Assembly (NCBI RefSeq): GCF_030272615.1
Contig: NC_081412.1
Location: forward strand, 339,814,870 to 339,878,869
DNA: 64,000 bases
Source: Cryptomeria japonica
Taxonomy: Eukaryota > Streptophyta > Pinopsida > Cupressales > Cupressaceae
Direction: 5' to 3'
Numbering within the stretch: position 1 is the first letter of the stretch; every line of letters starts with the position of its first letter. Positions 45,739 to 59,600 of the stretch are shown here, one piece after another. Made by a program: the position numbers and the translations under genes. The notes below the pieces were generated by a model. The model saw only the letters and a list, made by a program, of their open reading frames with translations. It searched no databases and was not told the DNA's origin.

Positions 45739-48368
45739 ATGAAATTGAAATGCTTTTGCAGATTTATCGATTTGATCATAATGCCACATCAAAAAGACTT
45801 TGCATGGACACATTGCACAATAGTTTTGAGCACAACAAAGGTTAAATGCAATTGGTGTTTGAAAGAAATCACTAGTGCCATTTTTCACTTCAAATGGCAT
45901 TTGGCAAAGGAAGCAAGACATGATACCACTAGGTGCATTATGTGCACTACACATGCCACCTTTCAGACAAAACAAGCTCTTCTAAGGCGAAAAAGGCCAA
46001 AATTAAGGTAGAAGTAGCTTCTAATTCTAATGATGTAAGAAGCAATTGTTTGTATGAGGAAGGTGGTGCACAACAGTATTTTAATGAATTCGTGTAATTT
46101 CTTTGCAACTCATACTACACACTAGGATCACATACCACTTTGGAGTGTACGAGATGGAAAAAGAATGTCCATGAACAAGCAAGAAAGGCAATTGCAAACT
46201 CTCGGTATTATTCTAGCTTAACATTCCATATTGTTAGGTCTCCATATTGGTAAGGTATGGTGGAAGCTATTGTAGTTGCAATACTTGGGTTTCAAGTCCC
46301 ATCTTACGAGACTTAAGGGTTAGTATGCTCAATGACGTAGTACAAGATGTTAGCGATGTTAATGAGCATCAAATAGAGTAGGCAAATAGTGGTTGCACTA
46401 TTATGTCAAATGAGTGTATAGACATAAGGAACTGAACCCTCAAACTTTCTTGTTTCTTTCTTGTGATATCGGCACAATATTTTGAAAATCGAAGGATGCA
46501 TTAGATATAATCAAATCAGCAAATGCATTATTCAAGATGTACAACCTAGTGGTCAAAGATGTAGGGCCACATAATGTGGTTCAATTTATTTTGTGTTGTT
46601 GTTGGAAGACTCTTAATAGATAAACACCCCTCCATGTTTTTTACCCTATGTGCATCACACTACCCTGATCCAATCGTAGAGGATATTGGAAAACTTGAAT
46701 AGGTTAAAGAGGTATTGCAAAAGGCTTGCATAATCACAGAATTCATCTATAATCACATGAGGGTTTTGTGTATGATGCACTCTTTCACGGAGGGCAAGGA
46801 GCTAGTTTGACTAGGTGTGACAAGATTTGCAACACACTTTCTTGCACTACAAACTCTTTGCCAATAAAAAATGAATTTGAAGCGAATGATTGTTTTAAAT
46901 TGATAGATGGAATTTGGTTTCACAAACCAAGCAGATGACATAGCAATGCCAGAGTACATGTACTCTACTAGTTTTGGGGAGGCAGTCAAGCAAATTGTAG
47001 AATTTTCAAAGCCTCTAGTAAAAGTCTTAAGACTAGTTGATGGAGATAAATCCCCAAAGGGATATTTGTATGAGGCCATGGATAGGGCCAAGGAGGTGGT
47101 GAGAGGTAGGTTGGAAAATAACAGAGACAGATACATGCCATTATGGGACATAATTGATAGAAGATGAGAACAACAGATGCACTCTCCTCTTCATGTTGCA
47201 AGATACTATTTCAATCCAACATTGTTCTATAACTCTTCATTTAGGCACGATGATGCTAAGGTCATACAAGGCTTGTTTGCATGCATGGAGAAAATGTTTC
47301 CAAACCTAGAACAATTGAATGCAACTATGGCAGAGTCACCAATGTACAAGTAAGCAAGGGGTTTTCTTTCTTGTAAGACTGTTGTGGAAGGCAAGAAGAC
47401 CTTCCAACTAGGTACATTCTATAAAGTTTGGATAGTTTCTCTATTTTTATAGACATGATCATTAAATGTGTTAAATTTTTAAGATATTCTCATATGATGT
47501 TATCTCCAATTAATGTGTTTTCCAATGAAGTGGGATTTTTTTGGTCATGAAACCAAAAATCTTAGATGGATGGCGAAGTGCATTTTGAGCCAACCATGTA
47601 GCTCATTCGGTTGTGACGGACTTGGAGTGTTTGAACACACACTCCAAGAAATGCAATCGACTAATAGAACAAATGAATGACTTAGTGTTTTTTCATTACA
47701 ATCTTCGCTTGAATTTAAAGGAAACTCAAGGTCAGACTTTAATATACTAGCAATAGTTGAAATTGTATTCATTATGAATTTCACTCATAGGAAAAAGCCT
47801 AATTTATAAATGGACAAAAGTACTATTGAGGACGACAAGTCAATTGAACTTGATGAGATTGATCCATAGTTTGAGTGGATTACTGATGATGATGAATTTC
47901 ATGAGCTTGAGCATTTTGAGATCTTGAGGAACGCCAACTTGAATCCTCATGATATTGAAAAAATTAGGAGAGGCTCTTACCCAGGAGTTTCGACATCAAG
48001 ACCTCCTAGCCTCTAAAATGTCATTGGCTACATTTGATTATTTGGAACTTTGTATTTAGTTTATAGGTTGACTTTGTACGAAGTCACAAAGTATATTGTA
48101 ATTGACATTTTGTCAACTGTCACTATCTAGTTACTATTTATGATATCGTGGTATGTTTTTTGCAATGTAATCAATGATATGAATAAAAGTCTACTTTCTA
48201 CATAAACTATCTATTTTTTTTGCTCTCAATATCTCTATGCTATGGAAATGCCCTTGATTTTAAAAAAAATACTAGTTTTTTATTCTATTCCTATAATTTT
48301 ATCATTTTTTAATATAACTTATACTTTTGGTTTGTCGATTTTTTCCCCAAACAATTTTTGCTGCTATG
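45739..48368 (+). mobile_element. hAT transposon copy B, decayed, forward orientation
   Basis: Homologous to copy A over the whole transposase. The BED finger segment HQKDFAWTHC ... KVKCNWC ... FKWHLAKE occupies 45781-45930; the catalytic part follows (ARKAIANSRYYSSLTFH near 46170) and the region at 46907-47165 is open for 86 codons (ARGRLENNRDRYMPLWDI-like). The dimerisation region is near 47540-47720, and the tail at 47930-48016 ends RRGSYPGVSTSRPPSL. Many stops and frameshifts make it a pseudogene. The right end is TTTTTGCTGCTATG at 48355-48368, whose complement CATAGCAGCAAAAA also starts fragment D (62318) and, with one change, fragment C. The left end was not found. Confidence 0.85.
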
Positions 48369-48796
48369 GTATGGACATCATATTTGCATTGACAATATGT
48401 TTTAGTCCCCAAACTTGATGTAATTACTGTCAAATAAAATTGCAAAATTCACACAGAACTCTTCATTACAGGTTTTGAAATTTCCATATTACCTAATTGG
48501 AAAAGAAATACTTGGTACTTTGTTGTATACCTGGTTTTAGTCGAGTCTATTTTTTACTGTTAAATGATATCAAAAGCTAATTGGACATTATTTCTAAAGT
48601 AGACTTCATACATAAAATGACTCAAAATTTTGAGATATGCAATATAAAAAATTTAAAACTTCGAGTGTGCCAGTATGTAGGCAAAGGAAAATCCCCAAGG
48701 CATATTACAAAAGTGGTAAAAATATGTAGTCTGGTAGAAAACTTGTAATGCCATTTAACACATTGGACCATCAAGAACGAGATGCAAACAACTCAC

Positions 48797-49494
48797 ATGC
48801 TATAACATCAGTGATTTCTGCATTTCCTCCAACACCCAAAACTGGGATAAAACTTGTTACAGGCGATCCAAAAGTAGTATCATTTTTTAACAATGCTGGC
48901 TCTTTGGAAAATCCATATATTTCTGATGCTTCTGTGAATGCCATTTTCAATTTATCAAAGGGAACTACATTTGAAACGAAGTATACTCTGAAGCTCTGCA
49001 AACAGAAAAATATTACCAAATTAAAATGAATACAAGAAAATACCAAATTAAAATGAATACAAGAAAATTCTCACAACCTCAAAACTTCAGAAATTAATCC
49101 ATCACAAGAAAGCCTTACCATGACATCCTCCCAAAAGAGGCAAGCCTTTTGCAACCTTTTATGAAGGACATCCATACAAAATCTTGCAATGTTTGTTAAT
49201 GATTTATTCTGTTCGATGTTATCACTCGATTGGATGGTACATACATCATGAAGTGTTTGAGTACAGATCTTGTATACTGCATCTGATGCAAGTGTGAGTG
49301 TAGCTGCACATAAATGGCCACATACATCAAAGCTTTCACAGCATGAAGAAGTCATTTGCACATAGCTAAAGCCTTCAATCTCATTAATGTCGGCATCTGC
49401 AACACCTTTTACATCGTCGATAATCTTATCATCAGAATCATGATCATCCTCACAAAGAGGAACATAGACAACTGGTTTGACTTCCACTAATGCC
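48797..49494 (-). CDS. Two exons of an unidentified plant gene
   Basis: Exon 49494-49078 begins after a TTTCAG acceptor and ends at AG|GTTGTG. The next exon, 48987-48797, starts after AGCTTCAG and ends at a strong GCAT|GTGAGT donor. The phases agree across the junction (LR then VYFVSNVVPFDKLK). The first exon has 139 open codons with an acidic stretch (EDDHDSDDKIIDD) and several Cys residues (SSCCESFDVCGHLC). No domain was recognised. Intact frames and proper borders suggest a host gene with long introns; upstream exons would lie to the right, but none was identified. Confidence 0.6.
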
Positions 49495-50681
49495 CTGAAA
49501 CATTCAATAACTTATGTTTGTAAAATTAAAGCAGATTCACAAAACTAGATTAACAAATCTGCTTCTCCTAAACTGAAGAAACTGAAAATTCAATATACAA
49601 CAGGAATGGCTATAATTAAGTATGAAAGGAAGCATGGTTTACAGACATTTGTTATAGGAGTGGAAAATCCTAATCTCAAAAATTTTAACTTTGTAAAGCA
49701 TTTGGAAATGTCATAAGAAATTCTTCTGTCTTATAAATTCATTTTAACTTTAAATCTTCATTCTCAAAAGAAAGCAAAAACCAAACTGGATTTTACAATA
49801 TCAACCAGATTATATGATGTTGAGTATCTCTGTTATAGAGTAGAGCTTTAGGCCTGAAGTGCAACCGAGGAAAAACAATGCTATTCAGGATTTAAAAGTT
49901 GAATCCCTTACAACCCTCTTCCAAACCATTGTGTTTATGAATCATTGCATCTCCTTCCTGATAATGGATTTAGTTCAACCTAGTTACTAAAGTTGAATAA
50001 ATGACATCACAACAATCGAATTGATGACTTGGCATCTTTGGTTGTTTGGCTTATCATACTGGGGTATTTCTCCAACTTCTAAGGTATATTGACTACTCTC
50101 TGAGACATGTCCTATGTGAGGAAGTGTATTTCAATTAGTTATCATTGCTAAAGAGGTATCTGTTGTTTATAAACCTGTCACATTGAAATTTAATTAGACA
50201 TCAACTGCCTTTTATAAAAGAATTAAGCTCTATCTAGATGCGTGATCCTGTGAAACTCTCGACTCTTTGAGGATGCCCTGAATGCTTAAAATGAAATAAA
50301 CATCTCGTCATTAATGAATTGTCTGCATTAAAAAGCAACTGCTTGGTATAAAGTTAAACATTGGAAATTGGTTCCTTTATGGAAGTTTCTTATGGTCCAT
50401 CTTTCATTTAGCCTTGTGCATATTTGTCAAGGCTTGAGAAAGAAGAATCCTGGAACAAATGCACCTATCATCTAATTTACCTTCTTGATCTCATGAACTT
50501 GGACCCCTTGTAATTCAGATAGTTGTCTGATTGAGAGAGTTGCTATGTCATGTTGGTAACAAAAATATTGTAGGCATATTGTGAGCATTTTAGTCTCTCT
50601 TTTGAGACAACTCAAACTAAAAGAGTATGTGATATAGAAACTCTCTTCATACTATTAGGAAAAGCTCCTTGAGATCTAAAA
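49495..50681. other. Spacer or intron, no further exon recognised
   Basis: Moderately AT-rich, with only short frames. It could be intronic to the gene at 48797-49494. Confidence 0.35.
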
Positions 50682-50870
50682 CTATAGCAGCCAAAATCTT
50701 TTTAAGGAAAAAATTGGTAAACCAAAACAAAATGTTTCGAAAAATTTGGGATTTAAATAGTCGGACAAAAAAATATTAAAATGTAGAAAAAGTGACAAAA
50801 ACTTCTTATTTTTGAAATTTAAAGGCATTTCCACAGCATAGAGATGTATTGAGCAAATCGAATTGAGATT
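50682..50870 (-). mobile_element. hAT terminal fragment C
   Basis: CTATAGCAGCCAAAAT (from 50682) followed by AAATTGGTAAACCAAAA and, near 50827, GGCATTTCCACAGCATAGAG matches the transposon end seen in copies A, B and D. No transposase remains. Confidence 0.75.
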
Positions 50871-52168
50871 AGCTCACAAATTGTTAAGTATCAATTTTTA
50901 TTGGATGAACACTCAATCCAAAGTTATCAATTGCTTGTCAAGTCCTTGATCACAAAAAACTTCACTTGCTTAACAACTTGCCATTTGACCTAATGTATTG
51001 CATGACTGTATGTAAAACAAGGAAAACAAATCATTAATTAGCCTTCAACTCTTTGATGCACACGTTGCACGCCAAGATGCAATTGCTTTGTGGGGGTTCG
51101 GGGGCATCACTCCTAGTGAGATTGAGGGGAAACCCCCTCATGTAGTTTAGGGTAGCAACCCTGGCACATTCCTTGTTGCAATACAGCATGGGTCAAGGGG
51201 CAAAGCCCCCACTACAAAGCACAAATGAAGACCTTCAAAACTGCAAACCTTCATGGTGTACACTATTTTCATAATTTTTTAATAGGCAATGTCAAAGGTG
51301 GAATTTGAAAAAGACAAACAAAAAGAAACCCAAAAAAATGGATGGATCCTCCTTAAGGTTCACTTGAGTTCCCTTGAGTTCGCTCGGGTTCATCCTAGAT
51401 GAACCTAACCCCACTCGCAGCCAGATTGGACTGGATCACATATCTGGTTTGAATTGAACCTAGATCCAGCCAATCTACAAGCAGATCCAATAACATAGAT
51501 AAAAAGTAATATGGCCATTGTTCATCAAAAAAATATTGCTTGCTTCAAATGACCTACGAGATGTACTGAAATGCATGTCCATAATTACTAATTTGAAATA
51601 TTTGACAAGATGGTTGATAGGATAATGACCATTTTCTAAATACACAGATAGTGAGAATGACTACCAATTAAATTCTTTTTAAAAAAGGTAAGATGATATT
51701 ATAAAATAACTGGAAATTGCCTACCATCAAGTTGCTCTGTTGCAAGTACACATCATTAAAATAAGGCCATAAACGAGAAAATAGGTGAAGAGCAGATCCA
51801 ATATTCAATGCTCAAAGCTAAGATCTTGGGAAGATTGAGTAGGGCTACAAACCTCACGTAAAATCATAATCTGCAACCATATTCAGTAATCATGCATCCT
51901 TATTGTTGAAGCATTCAATGATTGAATTGACTTATTAAAAGTTGCCAATACTTGAATTTGAGCGCATTGTCGAATATAGAGACGAATCCCTTGCATTCTA
52001 GCTGTGCTAAATATGCCGCGCAAAAATGGTGTAAAAGCTAGTTGCAAATTCCAAAAAAGGGCAAAAACTGTGTAGGTAGATCATGCAGGACAGTGAGAGT
52101 TTTTGGTGATTTTTCCACCAATTTTTCATTATTTAAACACATCTAAACACCAAGAACCCATGGAAAAC
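50871..52168. other. Spacer with a GC-richer repeat-like patch
   Basis: The patch at about 51080-51210 (GGGGTTCGGGGGCATCACTC, GGGGAAACCCCCTC, GGGGCAAAGCCCCC) is built of short inverted G/C words typical of retroelement untranslated regions. No gene. Confidence 0.4.
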
Positions 52169-53435
52169 TGTGATGTCCCCATCCAAACCCTAAAACCAAG
52201 CAAGCATAAATAACATACTCTGGTCCATGGACACCTCTAAATAAGATTGTACATAGCAAGAACGATAAATTAAGATTCATGGCATAGTATGGTGAGAAAT
52301 CTACTTGTATTATCTTTATGAATAAGGAGCAGGGAATGGACTTATGACAATGAAGAAGACACAGTGATTATATAAGAGAATGTGCACTTAGCAATCCTTT
52401 TTGGTTCGAACTGGCAAAAACAAATATGATATTGCCTCCAAGGAAGTATGTTATGATGCAGATTCAGTTGCCGGACTAAATAATGTTTATATCGATCAAG
52501 TAATGATATAAGTAACAATCAGCAAGTAAACAAACACAATATCATTATCACCACCAAGAAGTATATGTTAAATGATATTAACTAATCACTGAGTACTTAT
52601 CTACTTTGAGGTACGATCAACATGATGAGACATCAACGCCATTTCCAAAGGCATTCAATTCAGTTTACCATTCAATCAATATTCAATCAGTTCTGCAGAT
52701 TCAAGTGGAGGTTATCTACTAGCAGATAAAAGATTCAGACCGCATATTCATAGAGAAGTTAATCAGAGACAGCGATCCAGTATTGCATAAGCATCAAGAC
52801 ATACATCTGAAACAGCGATTGCCTGAAACCAGATCATCGCTATTACAAATACTACATCAGTCAAGCGATCAGACTGGGTTGATCAGCAGCAGTGTAATTC
52901 ACATATATTATACCAAAGATATTAGGAATAGCATATACTCTCTGATTTGTAACAAATACCATTGCATATACACCAAGTAGTCTCAGGAAAAGCAGTCGGC
53001 ATATATATTTTGATATATATTCTTCCAATCAGAATAGATACGATTGCATTCATAATAAGAGGATATCAGGAAGAGCAATATTGTTACTCTTGACCAATAT
53101 ATCATATCAAGACCTTCATTATCATTCAACTCTTAGATAAGAGAGAACATTATAAACTTCAAAGTCTCAGATACAATCTTGATCAATATACTTATAATAC
53201 AATCCTTTATTCATGCATATCGAAAGATATCTAGATTGATATAATCCTTACAACTAGATCGATCTTTTGTTTAAGGCTATTGAATGTAAGGGTGATCATT
53301 GCAAATCAGGTTAATTTCCATCAATTGTTACTCTTGAACTTATCCAAGCTTATAAGTTTAATAGAAGAAGCCTCTTGCAATTGAAAATATAGGAAATTGG
53401 TCCCAAACCTAAGGATCTTATAAGGGGACATTACA
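52169..53435. mobile_element. Solo LTR, 1267 bp, with AAAAC target duplication
   Basis: The ends are TGTGATGTCCCC (52169-52180) and GGGGACATTACA (53424-53435), an 11 of 12 inverted match. AAAAC lies directly outside both ends (52164-52168 and 53436-53440). A 5-bp duplication with TG...CA ends is what a solo LTR leaves after LTR-LTR recombination. The interior has no coding capacity beyond a short frame at 52783-52980. A TRIM-like element is a less likely alternative. Confidence 0.85.
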
Positions 53436-53589
53436 AAAACCATAGTCAACAAATTTTTCAAGGAATCAAAATAATCTGGGGTAAAAACTAAAATCAACTA
53501 CCACCCCTATTTGTGATTAATCGCAACTAATTGTGTTTTTTTTCCCATTTATTGCTTCTATGTCTAAAACTCCCCTACACACTAAACTA

Positions 53590-53995
53590 TAGACAAAATA
53601 TACAGTTATTCACACTATGCAATACTTTTTTTTTGTGGGGGGGGCGGGGGAGTTGGTGGGAGGGGCGGGGGGGTTATTGGGTTTGCATAAATATTTATAC
53701 CCCTGAAAGTTTTCACATGAAAAAACAAGATTTTCATGAGCAACACCAACCTAGAGTTTTAGTGGTGGGATTTGAACCAACCTAATCAGCATTAAGCACA
53801 TATATAGATATATAGTTATTCACACCATACAATATTCTTTGGCAGGGTTTTGCATAAATGTGTTGCACCCACAAAAGTTTGTGAAAAAACAAAATTTTCA
53901 TGAGCAAGGATGACCTAAGTTTTTAGTGGTATCATTTGAGCCAACCTAATCAGGATTAAGCACATATCTATATCTATCTATCTATCTATACATGA
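53590..53995. repeat. Diverged tandem duplication with G-rich tract
   Basis: Two copies of about 200 bp. Shared words include TTATTCACAC, TTTTCATGAGCAA, GGTGGGATTTGAACCAACCT (or variant) and AACCTAATCAG. The first copy has a G-rich tract at 53635-53672. A (TATC)n run ends the second copy near 53985. Confidence 0.75.
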
Positions 53996-55060
53996 GCTGT
54001 TATCCTTTTTCCTCATTTGACAAAACAACAAATAGTAGAAATTAGAGGGTGGACATAAAAACAACATGAAAAGACCAGAATTGTTGAATACAATCAGTAG
54101 CATGACAGAACAATGAACAAGGCAGGGGACTAAGGAGTATTTTTTAGTTATGTTTCAAAGAGTACATAAAATGAAGATAAGCACTTCAGAAAAGCAGAAA
54201 CCAGTTATAAAACCCTACGCACACTTCTCAGGTAGCTTTGTCATCCCAACATTCTATTATGCAGCAGCTAAAAAGGTTAAGACCTTACTGATTTCTGCCA
54301 AGGACATCAGAACACTGGCAACAGGTTGATAAATCTCTGCCTATAGAAGAAAGAGGTTGACAAGTTGTGCATAAATTAGGTGGCAATGCCACACAGAAAC
54401 TATACACAAAAAGGGCACAAAGAGAGTTATAGGTTTGTCAAAGAAACAAAAGTGCTTCTCTTTAGTGGTAAAGTCAGCTAAAAGTTCTGCCCTAAATTTG
54501 GGTAAAGGGGCAAAGGGGCAAAGGAATGAATAATGTGCACCTAAGTTAAAAGGCAGAAGCAGCAAACTAAAAGATGGCAGAAACATTATGAAAGCATGCC
54601 TACAGCATTTGGAGACATCTAACTGAGATGACAGGTGCACATTTGTGATGGAAATGTTAAGGAAAAAAAATCTGCCCGGCAGTTAAAAGCGGCAAGAAGT
54701 CTATGAAAATTTACCTAAAACATAAAGGAGCAATTTAAGTGTTAAAAGTCCACTCCTTTAGTGCCATTGCGAGCTGAAAAGTGCACCTTAAGTGTGGCAA
54801 TAAGGTTATGAAACTCTGTGTTGTCCGTAATTTTGTATTCATAATATTGGACAACTCCTTTAAAATTTTTATTCAAAAGTGAAGATTTTACTCTAAGACA
54901 TGCTTTTCAAGGCAAAATTCTTGCTCCTTTCTGAACTGGACTAATCTTCAGTTCATCCTTGATCCACATTTCAAATTTCATCGCATTCTGAGCTTGTTTG
55001 CTTGGTCTTTCCTTCAAAATTGGGTTTTGATCTCTAAACTGCAAGTGGAAAATTTTCCTT
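53996..55060. other. Spacer with no supported gene
   Basis: Short frames only. No repeat boundary was found. Confidence 0.4.
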
Positions 55061-56656
55061 CTTTTGCAAGTAAAAGAGACTTTTGTTTTAAGTTATAAGA
55101 GCTTTTTCAAACAATTACAAGTGAAAGTTTATAAAATATGTGTAACTTGTAACTTGTTATTTCTTTTCCATTTCCCTTATTTGTCTTTTAAGTTGTTTTG
55201 TAGGGACTTTTTGATCATATTACAGGTGATTAAAAATAACAAGTTTATGACAACTTGTAATTTCTCATTAAAGTTCCTATTTTTCCTTTGCTCTTTTTTA
55301 TTTTAAAACTTGTAATCGGAATTTTAAAACCCGATTACAAGTCTTTTAGTGCTTCTTTTACATGTCTTTGCTTTTGTGTCTTTGAAACCCGATTTTGGAG
55401 GTTTTTAATATAAAACATGTATTCGGATTTTTATAACCCGACTACATCTTTCCTTGCTTGGGTTTTTTTTAAGTACATGCCCTTTACATGTAGTCGGATC
55501 CTTATAACCCGACTACGTGTTTCTCTTCCATGGGCATCAAACTTCTTGTGTCAAGCCAAAAATCCGACCCAAGTAAGAGTTAGCGCTTTTCTTGTAACAG
55601 CGATTTGGACTTGTTGAATCCGTTTTGCATCTTGGAGATTCATTGTTCATTGTATAAGCTCCGCGTTTTTGGCGTTTTTGCTCATGGTTTCCGCCACGTT
55701 TGGCATTCGTGACATTCAACATTCAATGCTTGGTGTTTGATGCCAAATAGGAGATGTTTTTATTAAACGTTTTCTGCGCATTTTGTTCATTATTCATGCC
55801 TTTTTTAATGCTTTAGAGCTCACACGTGGAGGTTCTATTGTCCTCTTATAAAGCATTTCAGGGCATATCTTTTCTCCATTTCTTTTTGCCTAGGGCAGTT
55901 GATCAAGCAAGGTATGTGTTTTTAGTTTTTCTTTTAATTTCAAGTGGTTGTTTTATTTGTTTTTTGGCATCTTTATGTTCTTGTTTGATCAAATTTATAA
56001 ATAAATCATGATCTTGCTCAGATTTCGGGTTTCTATATAATCTTCCCAAGTTGTTTTGCTCTTTGAATACAACTTGTGAATTTGCATGTTTTCCCCTCTT
56101 GCAAATTTTCCACATTTACTTGTATTCGGGTTTTTGAAACCCGATTACAGGTAGCGGTTGTAACATTGTCCTTCCCTTCTGGTAAAAAGACTAGAACGTT
56201 GTTTTTACAGAGTAACAAATGTTGAGTTTTCAACTCATTTACTTGTTTTCGGGCTTTACAAATCTGATTGCAAGGTGAAGTTTTTCCCTCTATACAAGTT
56301 GCCAAGCTGAAAATGTCTCTTTCCATACCTGTCCATGGTCATATAAGTTTACCATCATTTCTCAAAATCATTCTTTCCATCATTTTCTTCATGTCAAAAT
56401 CCCTATTCCCACCATTGCATTCGTTCGCCACATCTTCATTCGTTTTTCCCATTCTAAGTCTACTTGCAATCGGAATTTTAAAACTCGATTGTAGTTGTGT
56501 CTTCACAAGAGTTTTTCCCCATTTTCATACTTGCAGTATACCTCTCAAGATCCAAAATTGGTCAAAAGCCATGCCTTTAAAGCCTCTTGTTCATTCATTA
56601 CTCCTTTGAGAGCCTTAGGGCTAGGGTTTGAGTTTTTCCCATTTGAAGAAGATAAT
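55061..56656 (+). promoter_or_regulatory. Leader of the 56.7-kb gene with repeated hairpin motifs
   Basis: Six copies of an inverted repeat occur near 55309-55343, 55418-55446, 55487-55519, 56121-56153, 56241-56276 and 56464-56497. The first is perfect: ACTTGTAATCGG, an 11-nt spacer, CCGATTACAAGT. The others differ at a few bases but mostly keep paired arms, so stem-forming ability appears retained. Single arms (AACTTGTAAT, AATTACAAGT) also occur from 55060 to 55310 and again after the gene at 60180-60262. The role is unknown: transposase or host factor binding, RNA stems, or decayed element ends are all possible. Confidence 0.65.
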
Positions 56657-59600
56657 ATGGCTTCTTCTGTAGATCATGATGTTGCTTTGACACTCCTAGA
56701 TTTTTATTGCAGCATTACAGATTCTTGTTCAATGACTGATTTGCCGGCATCATCTTCCCACAAGAAGATGAAGTACAAATATGACAAATACCAGAACAAG
56801 ATTTCTCCTTCTCAAGTTTCTTCTTCATTGGAGGAGATTAAAGATATAGAAATCGGACATGTGGATATGTCAAATTTCCTTAAAAGGGTTGAGAAACCCA
56901 AGGATCACAATATGCAACACTTATTGGGCAGTCATATTTATCTTGTTTCCTCTTTCTCGGTGGCTGCCCTAGAGCCGGAATCTATTCTTGCTTGTGCTGC
57001 TCATTTTGATCAAGAAACCAGAACTATCAGAGATGATGGAGAGGTTTTCATTTGCTTGGATGCTGAAACCATCGAAAAGATTTTCAAAGTAACTACAGCT
57101 CCTGTTTATGTGAAAATCTCAAAAGAAAGTGCAGTAGAGTATTATGTACAAAGGGAGAAGGAATGCAAGCGTCATATTAATAAATGGATTCACGAGCCCC
57201 GAACTTGTCTCACCCGGTGGGCCAAGCTATTTTGCTGCAATTTTAAGGGAGACATTGGTGACACAATTACTCTCTTAAGCAGAATCATGGGTTTGGAGCA
57301 TTCTAATATCTTCGAACCATGGATGTACCAATTCATTGTGCTCATCAGGCAATCCCAACACATCCTTTGGGGTGAGATTATTAGCGATGCTTTGTGTGAA
57401 CAGCTTGCCAAAGTTCCTACCACTTTGTCCTTCTACATGAATTCATATTTGGTATATATAGCAACATCACTCAGACATTTCCTTGGTCTTTCTACCAAGG
57501 GTGATCGATCACTTTTGCCTGTGTGGGAATATTATGATCAGCTACCCTTGATTCCCAATAGGATCCATTATAGAAGAGTTCAAGATGCTTTCTTTTGTCA
57601 CTACATGTGTTTATTTGATAAAACACTAAAGAATAGAAGAGTGTCAGATGCTGCATGGGAAAGGGTGAATGAATATGGCTGCCTTTTCCTTCAATTCCCA
57701 ACTTTTACGTACATGAGCGTTGGATGCTACAACAGGCAGCCATATATGCTTACGAGATACCCAACTAACAATATCATCCTTATGGAGTTGGGAAGACAAA
57801 TTATGGCAGTTCATGCACAACAATCAATTCGACACAAGGCTGGAATGGGGATATCATCAAGTAACCCATTGCAGATTGGTCGATATTCCCTCATGACGTC
57901 TACAAAAGCTAAAGCCATGGAGACTGAGATGCAGGAAATCAAGCTCAAAAGATTCAAAACAAGGAAAGATTTTGATTACCGGAGCATGAAAGAAAGGATT
58001 AAAAGATCTTTCACACATGTGCATCACATAGAAGACATCCGGGTTGATCTTCGCACAGAAGAGGAAATTCAAAGGATGGATTACTGCAGGCTCACACTCA
58101 AGCAAATTGTTGATTTGAACCTGACAAATATTCTTGAAGGAATGGTTGATTCCGGGAACATGCTTGATTCCGAGTATGTTGAAAAGAGAGTTGATGAAGC
58201 ACCACTTCCATCAATTCAATGGTCATAGAAAGAATGTACCTCCACTTTGGATGGATTCCAACCTATTTTGGCTAACACCAATGCTTGGCTCAAAAGTAAT
58301 GGTGTTAGACTTATCAAGATCAGAATTGGCAAAGATGATGACTCTACAAGGCCTATTGGACGCAATTCTGAAATCAAAGTTGATAACAAGGAATGTGCAT
58401 CATCTTCTGCTACACGGATTAAGTTAAGAGTCAGTAGAGCAATGGTGATTCCTCCTGAAGAAGCGACAGTGAAAGGAAAAGAGAAACCGCAACTTCGTAT
58501 TCAGGTTATTGATTCTGAAGATCTAGAGAAAGAACAACAACAAGATGATGCTCCTAAGTCCACAACTTCAGAGTCACCTCACGAAGTTCCATCTTAGATT
58601 CCTTTAGTGCCTATGTCTCCTTTTGACACAGATGTGGATTCTTTTTCCACCATTCACATTGCTCCTATCCCATTGAGCGTGTCCGTTCGGAATGTTATTC
58701 CAGTTTTAGCATCAGAACCATCTCTTGATCATCCCCATGATGAACATTTTTTATGAGAATCCTGCATATGTGTCTTTGCCTAGCTTGTCGTTGGCAGAAA
58801 TTGATGCTTCTGCTTCAAATTTTGAGAAGCTTATGATGGAATCATCACATTCTTTACCTGTTGAGCAAGCGATGATTGTTGTTCAGACAAAAACTTCTCC
58901 CAGGGTAACAACTCTAGTTCAAATGGAGCCTGTTTCTTCACCAGCTCTAGCTATTTTTGAAATAAATTCGATGGCTTTACCTCCATGGCTTAGCTCCTTC
59001 ACTCCTAAGAGAAAGAAGCAGGAAATTTCTCCTGACATCATTGATTTTTAACAGCTTAAAAAGTCTAAACCCAAGGTTGCTAAAAGGGCTAGAACAGTGT
59101 CAAGAATGATAGTAGATAGCGACATAATGAAAGTTACAGAAATTGTTGAACCAGTTGTGGACAAGCCACATGAAGAGATGCAAACTTCAGATTACAGAAT
59201 CACAAGGGTGGAACTTGGTAAGCAAACACATGCGGTTGTCATGCATGATGCTCAACACTCAGTAACTTCATTAGTGCAGAGATATGATGAACTTCTAACA
59301 AAGAAAGACAAGCTGAAAGAGGAAAATTTGCAGCTTATCTCAGTGATCCAAAAGATTAGTAAATCTTTCGAGGAAATGATCAATCCTTCAACTTCTTTTG
59401 TCTCAGAAGAATTAGTCAAACAAATTGAACGAGCTGCTCAAAAGTCACAGGCAATTGATTCTTGGGTAGATCAAATTTCTGATCAATGTGCTCAAGTGGT
59501 GAAGAAAATGTTCCAAGTGATGGTCAAACTGGAAATGACCAAGGTAAGATTGAACCAGACTTCTGAGGCTTTCAAACAGAATCTGGAAAATTTTGAGAAC

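Noticed and set aside
53764-53776. GGTTCAAATCC on the reverse strand, like a tRNA/SINE B box
   Set aside because: No matching A box at proper distance and no cloverleaf; it is part of a tandem duplication.
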